From assembly GCA_045125095.1 (NCBI GenBank), contig JBGVMW010000307.1, positions 1-5,993 on the forward strand: DNA of 5,993 nucleotides, read 5' to 3'. This DNA is from JBGVMW01 sp045125095. Lineage in GTDB: Bacteria > Bacillota > Clostridia > Lachnospirales > Lachnospiraceae. The notes under the pieces are model-generated. The model was not told the origin of the DNA, did no database searches, and was given only the letters and a program-made list of their open reading frames with translations. The first letter of the stretch is position 1. Every line of letters begins with the position of its first letter. Shown here piece after piece: positions 1 to 5,409 of the stretch. The translations under genes were made by a program, and so were the position numbers.

Positions 1-1
1 T

Positions 2-43
2 GATATTAAGGCAAATGCCATGAACAAGTTTAACCAACTATAA
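2..43 (+). CDS. possible C-terminal tail of an upstream gene (partial)
   Basis: The frame starting at base 2 is open from the window edge and reads DIKANAMNKFNQL before a TAA at 41-43. The residues are plausible for a helical C-terminus, but thirteen codons are too few to assign a family. In related mobilizable elements an integrase or a small regulator often lies upstream of such cargo, so this could be the end of one. That is inference from context only. Alternatively this stretch is noncoding leader. The sequence to the left of the window would decide. Confidence 0.28.
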   Translation, partial: DIKANAMNKFNQL

Positions 44-56
44 AAGTATCAATCAG

Positions 57-90
57 TTTCATAGATTATCAGCTATTTGAATTATATTTG
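57..90 (+). promoter_or_regulatory. Bacteroides-type promoter for the nuclease operon
   Basis: TATATTTG at 83-90 is a perfect match to the Bacteroides -7 consensus TAnnTTTG. A near-match to the -33 TTTG element, TTTC at 57-60, lies 22 bp upstream, slightly beyond the usual 19-21 bp. Transcription would start near 95-98, leaving a leader of only about 13-16 nt before the ATG at 111. There is no clear Shine-Dalgarno sequence, which is normal in this phylum. Confidence 0.6.
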
Positions 91-110
91 CGACAACAAT
101 AAACATTAGA

Positions 111-1409
111 ATGGAAAATAACAGAGAATATCATATAGGAAGAACGGACTTTGACGCATTTGTTCATGCCGTCGGTTCGGAAATAGAACAGGCGCAAGTC
201 CGGCTGATTGCCGCAGCCAATGCGCAAATGCTGTTCCATTACTGGAAAATGGGCAACTATATCCTGTATCATCAGAACTTGCAAGGCTGGGGAAGCAAAA
301 TCATCAAGCAACTGGCAAAGGCTATCCGGTTCAATTACCCCGAAAAGAAAGGTTATTCGGAGCGTAACCTTACTTATATGTGCCAATTTGCACGGTCATA
401 TCCGTTGAACGTGCTACGAAGTTTCATTGATACAGACACAAGGCTGTCTGTTCCAAGCATACAGAATGTTACAGATGAAGTATTGAAACTGAACAACGGA
501 CAATTTACGCAGGAACTTACTGCGCAAATACAATCCGCTGATTGTCAATCTTTAGAAATTACGCAGGAAGTTCCTGCGCAAATTCAGGATGTGGAGAAAA
601 CAGTTTCTGCCATTTACAGGATGGAGATTAGGGAAATAGAAAAAGTTTTCCTGAAATCCCCTGTTGCCAAAATAAACTGGGCAAGCCAAATGGTCATACT
701 TAACGGTTCGTTACCGTTAGGCATAGGATATTGGTATATGAAACAGGCTGTAGAAATGGGCTGGAGTAGCAATGTGCTGAAAATGCAAATTGAAAACAAC
801 CTATATAACAGACAAATCAACAACAACAAGGTAAACAATTTCACAGCCACACTTCCAGCACCACAAAGCGACCTTGCCAATTACCTATTGAAAGACCCGT
901 ACATCTTCGATTTGGCTGGAGCGAAAGAAAAGGCAGACGAAAGGGACATAGAAGAGCAGCTGGTAAAGCACGTTACCCGTTATTTGTTGGAAATGGGCAA
1001 TGGTTTTGCCTTTGTCGCCCGGCAGAAGCATTTTCAAATAGGTAACAGTGATTTCTTTGCCGACTTGATTCTATATTCTATTCCGCTACACGCATACATT
1101 GTTGTAGAACTGAAAGCTACTCCATTCAAACCGGAGTATGCAGGGCAACTGAATTTCTACATCAATGTGGTGGATGACAAACTGAGGGGAAAAAATGACA
1201 ACAAGACTATCGGGCTGTTGCTGTGCAAAGGAAAAGATGAGGTGGTAGCACAATACGCATTGACAGGCTACGACCAACCGATAGGCATCAGCGATTATCA
1301 ACTGAGCAAGGCTATACCCGAAAACTTGAAATCAGCTTTGCCAAGTGTGGAAGAGGTGGAAGAAGAACTGGCATCTTTCCTTGACAAGGACAATAATCCC
1401 CAAAATTGA
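111..1409 (+). CDS. YhcG/DUF1016-type PD-(D/E)xK nuclease family protein
   Basis: This 432-residue protein has the architecture of the YhcG/DUF1016 family. The N-terminal domain (about 15-98) has the typical pattern YWKMGNYI, then GWGSKIIKQLAKAI, then GYSERNLTYMCQFARSYP. The central helical part (about 184-270) includes INWASQM, YWYMKQAVEMGWS and LLKDPYIFDLAG. The C-terminal nuclease domain (about 278-400) shows the catalytic pattern: E281/E282 in the first helix, D318 in FFADLILY, E333 and K335 in VVELK, and Q346 in AGQLNFY. All expected acidic and lysine residues are present, so the nuclease is probably active on DNA; the substrate is not evident from sequence. Family members are usually about 340-380 residues. 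The extra length here is an insert at about 99-183 containing a duplicated TQE-x-x-AQIQ unit. The gene is followed within five bases by an unrelated ORF, so the two are co-transcribed. A role in defence or in competition between elements is inference from its place in a mobile element. No signal peptide or membrane segment is seen, so it should be cytoplasmic. Confidence 0.88.
   Translation: MENNREYHIGRTDFDAFVHAVGSEIEQAQVRLIAAANAQMLFHYWKMGNYILYHQNLQGWGSKIIKQLAKAIRFNYPEKKGYSERNLTYMCQFARSYPLNVLRSFIDTDTRLSVPSIQNVTDEVLKLNNGQFTQELTAQIQSADCQSLEITQEVPAQIQDVEKTVSAIYRMEIREIEKVFLKSPVAKINWASQMVILNGSLPLGIGYWYMKQAVEMGWSSNVLKMQIENNLYNRQINNNKVNNFTATLPAPQSDLANYLLKDPYIFDLAGAKEKADERDIEEQLVKHVTRYLLEMGNGFAFVARQKHFQIGNSDFFADLILYSIPLHAYIVVELKATPFKPEYAGQLNFYINVVDDKLRGKNDNKTIGLLLCKGKDEVVAQYALTGYDQPIGISDYQLSKAIPENLKSALPSVEEVEEELASFLDKDNNPQN
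505..587 (+). repeat. in-frame imperfect direct repeat inside the nuclease gene
   Basis: Two 29-nt copies, 505-533 and 559-587, differ at 4 positions and are offset by 54 bp (18 codons). They encode TQELTAQIQ (residues 133-141) and TQEVPAQIQ (151-159). The second copy contains a perfect palindrome, CGCAGGAA-g-TTCCTGCG (562-578). The repeat sits in the linker between the DUF1016 N-terminal domain and the central domain, where family members are normally short and variable. It looks like segmental duplication of the linker. Confidence 0.8.
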
Positions 1410-1414
1410 AGTCT

Positions 1415-2452
1415 ATGGCAGGAGAAATAAACAAACTGATTCCCCAATATGGAGAACTCAATAGAATATATAATGATTGGGTAACCAATTATGCTTTTTC
1501 TTTTGACAAGCAGAAATTCATCACCGACTTTTACAGGCAGCACAATGATACAAAGGCTTTTGAAGCCGCTATCCTTGAACTGGTACTTGACAAGCAGAAA
1601 GAACAATACACATTGATTCTCAATAGTCTGAAAATCGAAATAGAAAAAAATATACGGGCTTATGAAACAAAACCGCTGAATGATGACGTCATAAAGCGTG
1701 TGTGTTTTCACTACGCAGACAGGCATAATTCTGCAATTAAAGACCAGTTGGAGATTACCACCAAGTTGCACGAGCCTTTGAATGACGCATACCACAGATA
1801 TGATTTCATTGGTTTTCGGGAGCATACGGACGAAGAAGAAATACAGGCAGAAAAGGAATATGAACGCTGCAAGGCTGAATACGACAAGGAAAAGAAAGAA
1901 TTGGATAAACTTTATGAACTGCAAAAGCAAGACAGGAAAGAGGCTTTTCAATATATAGAAAACCTTTCCGGCAATGTTTACCGCCTAAGTCTTCTTTTTA
2001 TGGAAGTCCTAAAAAAGTACCTTCCTAATGATAGGGAAGAAAAACAGCAGGATGAACCAGTCAAGCAAAACGAACAAGAAGAAGTACAGAATAGCCCGGA
2101 GGGACAACATGAATATTTTGACATGAAGCAGCTTTCGCCCATTCATGAAACCTGTGTCGGGGAACAGTTCGAAGCCATTACCATAGCGGATTTCTATGCC
2201 AATATAAACCTGTACCCCTGCAAGAATAAACTAAAAATCAAGGCAAGGGAAAAGATACGGGTGTGTTACCTGATATTCCTGATGAGCGAGAAACTATCCA
2301 AGCAATACAGGGATGAATGGAGAAGCCAAATATTAAAATTGTTGGATATTGACGAGAGCTATTACAGGTCGAAATACAAAGAACCTGTTTCCGATTTTCC
2401 GAGTGACAGCAACCAGAAATTCGCAAAGGAAATGGAAAGCATATTCGGATAA
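1415..2452 (+). CDS. unrecognised charged coiled-coil protein, second gene of the nuclease operon
   Basis: I do not recognise this 345-residue protein. The ATG at 1415 is preferred. An in-frame TTG at 1406, which would overlap the nuclease stop codon, could add three residues. The N-terminal half (1-130) is mixed helical with no motif I can name. Residues about 136-185 form a long, highly charged helix rich in E, K and D, likely a coiled coil. Residues about 205-232 are a Q/E/N-rich linker. The C-terminal part (about 250-345) is a compact helical domain with the segments ADFYANINLYP, REKIRVCYLIFLMSEKL and YRDEWRSQILKLLDIDESYYRSKY. No catalytic motif, signal peptide, membrane helix or zinc ligand set is evident. 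The gene is visibly more A+T-rich than the primase and relaxase genes, suggesting a separate origin. Its position directly after the nuclease and before a terminator suggests a partner, regulator or specificity factor. That is inference from operon structure only. Confidence 0.8.
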   Translation: MAGEINKLIPQYGELNRIYNDWVTNYAFSFDKQKFITDFYRQHNDTKAFEAAILELVLDKQKEQYTLILNSLKIEIEKNIRAYETKPLNDDVIKRVCFHYADRHNSAIKDQLEITTKLHEPLNDAYHRYDFIGFREHTDEEEIQAEKEYERCKAEYDKEKKELDKLYELQKQDRKEAFQYIENLSGNVYRLSLLFMEVLKKYLPNDREEKQQDEPVKQNEQEEVQNSPEGQHEYFDMKQLSPIHETCVGEQFEAITIADFYANINLYPCKNKLKIKAREKIRVCYLIFLMSEKLSKQYRDEWRSQILKLLDIDESYYRSKYKEPVSDFPSDSNQKFAKEMESIFG

Positions 2453-2491
2453 TTCGTGATATAACCTGACATTCTACGAAATTACCACTTT

Positions 2492-2524
2492 TACCACTCA
2501 AATTAATTTTTGAGTGGTATTTTT
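2492..2524 (+). terminator. intrinsic terminator of the nuclease operon
   Basis: A perfect 11-bp stem, TACCACTCAAA (2492-2502) with TTTGAGTGGTA (2509-2519), encloses a 6-nt loop TTAATT. A run of five T residues (2520-2524) then ATTG follows. It lies 39 bp after the stop of the second gene. The upstream flank lacks a matching T tract on the minus strand, so it should act only on rightward transcripts. It isolates the two-gene cargo from the downstream replication module. Confidence 0.88.
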
Positions 2525-2598
2525 ATTGTCTGATATTTAATGAGATAGCGCAGTATCCCATTTGTATTATCCACATCCTTACCACTTACAGCCATACC

Positions 2599-2606
2599 TA
2601 ATTTTG
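2599..2606 (+). promoter_or_regulatory. Bacteroides -7 box for the DUF3853/ATPase operon
   Basis: TAATTTTG fits TAnnTTTG exactly and is followed by C, as is common. No good -33 TTTG is found 19-21 bp upstream; the closest TTTG, at 2561-2564, is 34 bp away. This suggests a weak or activator-dependent promoter. Transcription would start near 2612, giving a leader of about 60 nt. The leader contains a small hairpin, CAGCC (2629-2633) with GGCTG (2643-2647). Confidence 0.5.
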
Positions 2607-2675
2607 CATCGTTCGAGAACAGAAATAACAGCCAGTGCGCAGGGCTGATTGTTTAACGACTAAATAGATTGGACG

Positions 2676-2984
2676 ATGACAAATCTTCAAGAGTTATTAT
2701 TAAAACCCGTCTGGCAGATGACAGGCGAAGAGTTCATATTTCTAAGCAAGTACGCTTCCAACCAAACGGAAGCGCAGCCACAGCCCGTTACGGACACAGA
2801 AAGAAAGTATGTGTACGGAATACTTGGCATTGCCAAATTGTTCGGGTGCAGTCTGCCTACCGCCAACCGTATAAAGAAAAGCGGAAAGATAGACAAAGCC
2901 ATTACGCAAATAGGGCGCAAGATTATCGTGGATGCGGAACTTGCCCTTGAACTGGCTGGAAAGAAAACCGGAGGACGAAAATAA
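2676..2984 (+). CDS. DUF3853-type small winged-HTH DNA-binding protein
   Basis: This 102-residue protein opens with MTNLQELLLKPVWQMTGEEF, the recognisable N-terminus of DUF3853 proteins common on Bacteroidota mobilizable elements. Residues about 46-95 form an excisionase/MerR-like helix-turn-helix: YGILGIAKLFGCS, then TANRIKKSGKID, then the wing-like IGRKIIVDAELALELAG. The family is small and usually precedes a RepA-like ATPase, as here. The gap to that gene is 14 bp, so the two are co-transcribed. The likely job is site-specific DNA binding, as excisionase/directionality factor, replication accessory factor or autoregulator. The sequence alone does not separate these. The reading frame is closed just upstream by a TAA at 2661, which fixes ATG 2676 as the start. 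Only a weak GGA precedes it. Confidence 0.82.
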   Translation: MTNLQELLLKPVWQMTGEEFIFLSKYASNQTEAQPQPVTDTERKYVYGILGIAKLFGCSLPTANRIKKSGKIDKAITQIGRKIIVDAELALELAGKKTGGRK

Positions 2985-2985
2985 C

Positions 2986-2991
2986 GGGAGG
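2986..2991 (+). promoter_or_regulatory. strong Shine-Dalgarno site for the ATPase gene
   Basis: GGGAGG lies 7 nt before the ATG at 2999 and supports that start over the in-frame ATG at 3008. It is the only strong ribosome-binding site in the window, where other genes have weak or none. This suggests the ATPase is translated more efficiently than its neighbours. Confidence 0.65.
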
Positions 2992-2998
2992 TGTACTT

Positions 2999-4075
2999 AT
3001 GGATTATATGAAAGATATAAAAGAAATATCGGCGGAAGAAGCCGTAATCCTTTGGCAAGCCTCACGCCTGAGCCTGTCGAAAATCTATGAGAAAGCACCT
3101 GAGATTCTAAAAGTGCAAGGTTCGGTCATTGGTACACTGGGTAATTTCAGTGCATCAATCGGCAAAGCCAAAAGCAAAAAGACTTTCAATGTGTCGGCTA
3201 TCGTGGCGGCAGCATTGAAGAATGGTACAGTGCTAAGATATGTGGCGGAACTACCCGAAGAGAAACGGAAAATCCTGTATGTGGACACGGAACAAAGTCC
3301 TTATCATTGTCTGAAAGTCATGAAACGTATTTTACGGATGGCTGGGCTTCCAGATGACAGGGACAATGAGCATCTGGAATTTCTTGCTTTGAGGAAATAC
3401 ACGCCCGAACAGCGTATCAGGATTGTAGAGCAGGCTATTTACAATACGCCTGACATAGGGCTTGTAATCATAGACGGCATCCGTGACATGGTATATGACA
3501 TCAACAGCCCCGGTGAATCGACACGCATCATATCAAAGCTGATGCAGTGGACGGACGACAGGCAGATACATATCCACACGATACTCCACCAAAACAAGGG
3601 CGATGAGAACGCAAGGGGGCATATCGGTACGGAACTGAACAACAAGGCTGAAACTGTCCTTCTTGTGGAAAAGGACAAGAGCAATGGAGATATAAGCAAT
3701 GTTTCAGCCATGCACATACGGGCAATGGACTTCGAGCCTTTTTCATTTCGCATCAATGACAATGCCATACCTGAACTGTTGGAGGGTTACAAGCCCGAAA
3801 CCAAGAAACCGGGAAGACCGGAAGAGGAAAAGTTCGACCCTTACAGGCATATCACCGAACAGCAGCACCGCATCGCATTGGAAGCAGTTTTCGGGCTGAA
3901 AGAGGAATATGGCTACAAGGAACTGGAGGACACCTTAATTAAGACTTATGTGTCTGTGGGGGTAAAGTTGAACCACAAAAAGGCGGTATCGCTCATCACC
4001 ATGCTTCGGAACAAACGAATGATAGTGCAGGAGAACGGCAGAAAGTACACGTTCATGCCCGACTTCCACTATTAG
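2999..4075 (+). CDS. RepA-like hexameric AAA/RecA-fold ATPase (replicative helicase candidate)
   Basis: This 358-residue protein has a RecA-fold core like plasmid RepA-type helicases (AAA_25-like). The Walker A region is GKAKSKKT (55-62), a lysine-rich variant of GxxxxGKT typical of the Bacteroidota branch. Strand-end acidic residues appear in ILYVDTEQ (92-99), where E98 is the probable catalytic glutamate. The Walker B-like strand is GLVIIDG (154-160, D159). A sensor-like HQNK (197-200) is followed by the RGHIGTELNNKAETVL loop (206-221) expected for DNA or subunit contacts. Residues about 280-358 look like a C-terminal winged-helix DNA-binding domain (EYGYKELEDTLI to RNKRMIVQENGRKYTF). The family unwinds DNA as a ring. 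With the primase-like gene downstream and the repeated palindromes between them, it probably serves replication of an excised circular form. The substrate is inferred, not shown. Confidence 0.85.
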   Translation: MDYMKDIKEISAEEAVILWQASRLSLSKIYEKAPEILKVQGSVIGTLGNFSASIGKAKSKKTFNVSAIVAAALKNGTVLRYVAELPEEKRKILYVDTEQSPYHCLKVMKRILRMAGLPDDRDNEHLEFLALRKYTPEQRIRIVEQAIYNTPDIGLVIIDGIRDMVYDINSPGESTRIISKLMQWTDDRQIHIHTILHQNKGDENARGHIGTELNNKAETVLLVEKDKSNGDISNVSAMHIRAMDFEPFSFRINDNAIPELLEGYKPETKKPGRPEEEKFDPYRHITEQQHRIALEAVFGLKEEYGYKELEDTLIKTYVSVGVKLNHKKAVSLITMLRNKRMIVQENGRKYTFMPDFHY

Positions 4076-4077
4076 CC

Positions 4078-4151
4078 CACACCTTGCAATCGCTTCACTT
4101 TATTCCGGGGGTCTATATATTAGGGATAAAGCGAAGTGGTTGCGAAATGTG
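4078..4151. repeat. palindromic unit 1 of the helicase-primase gap
   Basis: An imperfect inverted repeat begins three bases after the ATPase stop. The best arms are 4086-4106 and 4123-4143 (17 of 21 positions complementary), with weaker pairing extending out to 4078 and 4151. The 16-bp centre is G-rich then A+T-rich and includes CTATATAT (4113-4120). There is no T tract after it, so it is not a standard terminator. It is paired with a second, near-identical unit starting 68 bp on. Confidence 0.78.
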
Positions 4152-4155
4152 GCAA

Positions 4156-4210
4156 AACCGCTTCACTTTATTACCGTACTCTATATATACGAAAATAAAG
4201 TGAAGTGATT
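4156..4210. repeat. palindromic unit 2 of the helicase-primase gap
   Basis: The arms 4156-4172 and 4194-4210 match at 15 of 17 positions around a 21-bp centre that again contains CTATATAT (4181-4188). The left half-site CGCTTCACTTTATT (4159-4172) is identical to 4091-4104 in unit 1. The right half-site ATAAAGTGAAGTG (4195-4207) differs from unit 1 (4126-4138) by one base. Left arm and centre are shifted by 68 bp and the right arm by 69 bp. Such repeated, A+T-centred palindromes between helicase and primase genes suit an initiator-binding origin or a shared operator. Confidence 0.8.
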
Positions 4211-4217
4211 ATACAGA

Positions 4218-4240
4218 CCGTACTTCATAAAGAGGTACGG
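4218..4240 (+). other. hairpin in the primase leader
   Basis: CCGTACTTC (4218-4226) pairs with GAGGTACGG (4232-4240), 8 Watson-Crick pairs plus one G-U, around a 5-nt loop ATAAA. The sequence ACCGTACT at 4217-4224 also occurs in the centre of palindromic unit 2 (4173-4180). The right arm could therefore pair with either copy. No T run follows, so it is not a simple terminator. It lies 49 bp before the primase start and could affect translation or replication. Confidence 0.6.
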
Positions 4241-4289
4241 GCGAAAAGAGAAAATAAACCAATTCAACTATCATTAAACCTATCGTCTT

Positions 4290-5246
4290 ATGGATATACA
4301 GACAGCGAAACAAATCAAAATAGCGGATTATCTGCACAGTTTAGGATTTTCACCCGTCAAACAACAGGGCATAAACCTGTGGTATAAGTCACCACTAAGG
4401 GAAGAAACGGAAGCATCGTTCAAGGTAAATACAGAACGTAACCAATGGTATGATTTTGCACTCGGCAAAGGTGGGAATATCATCGCACTGGCACAGGAAC
4501 TTTATTGTTCCGACCATGTGCCTTACCTCTTGCAAAAAATCGAAGAACAGACACCCCGTATTCGCCCCGTGTCTTTTTCTTTTGGCAAGCAATCATCTTC
4601 CGAGCCAAGTTTTCAACAACTGGAGATTGTACCGCTTTCTTCTCCTGCCCTGCTTGCTTATTTGCAGGAAAGGGGAATAAACATTGCAATGGCGAAAAGA
4701 GAATGCAGTGAAGCGCACTTCACCCATAATGGCAAACGGTATTTCGCCATCGCCTTTCCCAATGTGTCGGGTGGGTATGAAATCCGCAACCAGTATTTCA
4801 AGGGATGCATCGCACCGAAAGAGATTTCTCATATCAAACAGCCGGGAACAGCGAGGGAAACATGTTATGTGTTTGAGGGATTTATGGACTATCTTTCATT
4901 TCTTACTTTGAGATTGGAGAATTGCCCGAAATATCCCGAACTGGACAGGCAAGATTATATGGTGTTGAACTCAGTAGCCAATGTTTCCAAAGCAATCTAT
5001 CCGTTGGGAAGCTATGAGCGCATCCACTGTTTCTTTGACAATGACCGTGCAGGAATGGAAGCCATGCAGCAAATCTATAAGGAATACGGCAGGGACTTAT
5101 ACATCCGTGACGCTTCGCAGACATACAGCGGATGCAAGGACTTGAACGAATACTTACAGAAACAGACTGAAAGAAACAGGCAAGTTCAATCTGCAAAAGG
5201 GGTGCGCAGCCAACCACCGAAAAAGAAAAACGGCTTTCGGTTATAG
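4290..5246 (+). CDS. Toprim-domain primase-like protein with degenerate zinc finger
   Basis: This 318-residue protein matches the DnaG-type primase layout used by mobile elements. The N-terminal part (about 1-85) resembles the CHC2 zinc-binding region (LGFSPVKQQG, WYKSPLREETEASFKV, WYDFALGKGGNIIAL), but the cysteines and histidine that bind zinc are absent. Residues about 110-180 are a linker with YFAIAFPNVSGGYEIRNQYF. The Toprim domain follows: E196 in VFEGFMDYLS (motif 1) and D250/D252 in CFFDNDRAG (motif 2), with D294 in GCKDLNEYL. All catalytic acids appear intact. The C-terminal tail (from about 300) is basic and low-complexity (PPKKKNGFRL), probably contacting DNA. Expected activity is primer synthesis for element replication or for the complementary strand after transfer. 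A stop codon at 4275 in this frame fixes the start near ATG 4290; no Shine-Dalgarno is visible. At about half the length of chromosomal DnaG it lacks a helicase-binding domain. Confidence 0.86.
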   Translation: MDIQTAKQIKIADYLHSLGFSPVKQQGINLWYKSPLREETEASFKVNTERNQWYDFALGKGGNIIALAQELYCSDHVPYLLQKIEEQTPRIRPVSFSFGKQSSSEPSFQQLEIVPLSSPALLAYLQERGINIAMAKRECSEAHFTHNGKRYFAIAFPNVSGGYEIRNQYFKGCIAPKEISHIKQPGTARETCYVFEGFMDYLSFLTLRLENCPKYPELDRQDYMVLNSVANVSKAIYPLGSYERIHCFFDNDRAGMEAMQQIYKEYGRDLYIRDASQTYSGCKDLNEYLQKQTERNRQVQSAKGVRSQPPKKKNGFRL

Positions 5247-5286
5247 CCCACTATAACTACACGCTTCGCTTTCGTAGTTGTGGGCT
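5245..5286 (+). other. hairpin 1 of the putative oriT region, overlapping the primase stop
   Basis: AGCCCAC (5245-5251) pairs with GTGGGCT (5280-5286), and AACTAC (5255-5260) with GTAGTT (5274-5279), leaving a 3-nt bulge TAT on the left side. That is 13 perfect pairs around a 13-nt loop. The loop holds CTTCGCTTT (5264-5272), the half-site motif of the palindromes upstream of the primase. No T tract follows, so termination is not the obvious role. Confidence 0.7.
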
Positions 5287-5297
5287 CTCCCGAGGGG

Positions 5298-5316
5298 ATT
5301 AGGGCTTTGCCCTAAT
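5298..5316. other. hairpin 2, perfect 8-bp stem (possible relaxase recognition hairpin)
   Basis: ATTAGGGC (5298-5305) and GCCCTAAT (5309-5316) form a perfect stem with a TTT loop. A short, tight, perfect hairpin of this kind next to a relaxase gene is typical of the inverted repeat recognised beside a nick site. TGACCC follows on the right. It is not followed by T residues, which argues against a terminator. Confidence 0.62.
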
Positions 5317-5336
5317 GACCCACTCAGGGCGTTTCT

Positions 5337-5409
5337 CCCCTAAGAACCCCGAGCAAAGAGTGCCCCTCTCTTTGCAATCTCCGCTTATGGGTTGCACCCC
5401 TAAGAACCC
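5337..5409 (+). repeat. 13-bp direct repeat flanking hairpin 3
   Basis: CCCCTAAGAACCC occurs at 5337-5349 and 5397-5409, exactly 60 bp apart, and the match ends where C changes to T. Hairpin 3 (5353-5375) and the start of hairpin 4 lie between the copies. Two identical 13-mers in a 224-bp gap suggest a protein-binding site or a local duplication. Confidence 0.8.
5353..5375. other. hairpin 3 of the putative oriT region
   Basis: GCAAAGAG (5353-5360) pairs perfectly with CTCTTTGC (5368-5375) around a 7-nt loop TGCCCCT. It sits just after the first copy of the 13-bp direct repeat. Confidence 0.62.

Noticed and set aside
10..19. Short palindrome GGCA-aa-TGCC near the left edge
   Set aside because: Only a 4-bp stem, within the possible tail of an upstream coding frame; expected by chance.
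1406..1414. TTG start giving three extra residues to the second cargo gene
   Set aside because: ATG at 1415 is a standard start a few bases on. The TTG overlaps the nuclease stop and has no supporting Shine-Dalgarno. It remains possible.
1298..1951. Long minus-strand ORF (217 codons) with hydrophobic stretches
   Set aside because: It lies opposite the charged coiled-coil region of the second cargo gene. Antisense of Lys/Glu-rich codons gives Phe/Leu-rich sequence, which explains the apparent membrane segments. It has no promoter or ribosome-binding site of its own.
2669..2950. Alternative plus-strand ORF overlapping the DUF3853 gene
   Set aside because: It is out of frame with a recognisable family protein. 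Its product is Arg-rich and without motifs, as expected for a shifted frame.
4078..4151. Intrinsic terminator after the ATPase gene
   Set aside because: The stem is long but imperfect and lacks a following T tract. Near-duplication of the whole unit 68 bp downstream points to a binding site rather than a terminator.
4205..4387. Small plus-strand ORF (60 codons) entering the primase start
   Set aside because: It begins inside palindromic unit 2 and overlaps the primase in another frame. No ribosome-binding site or family resemblance is seen.
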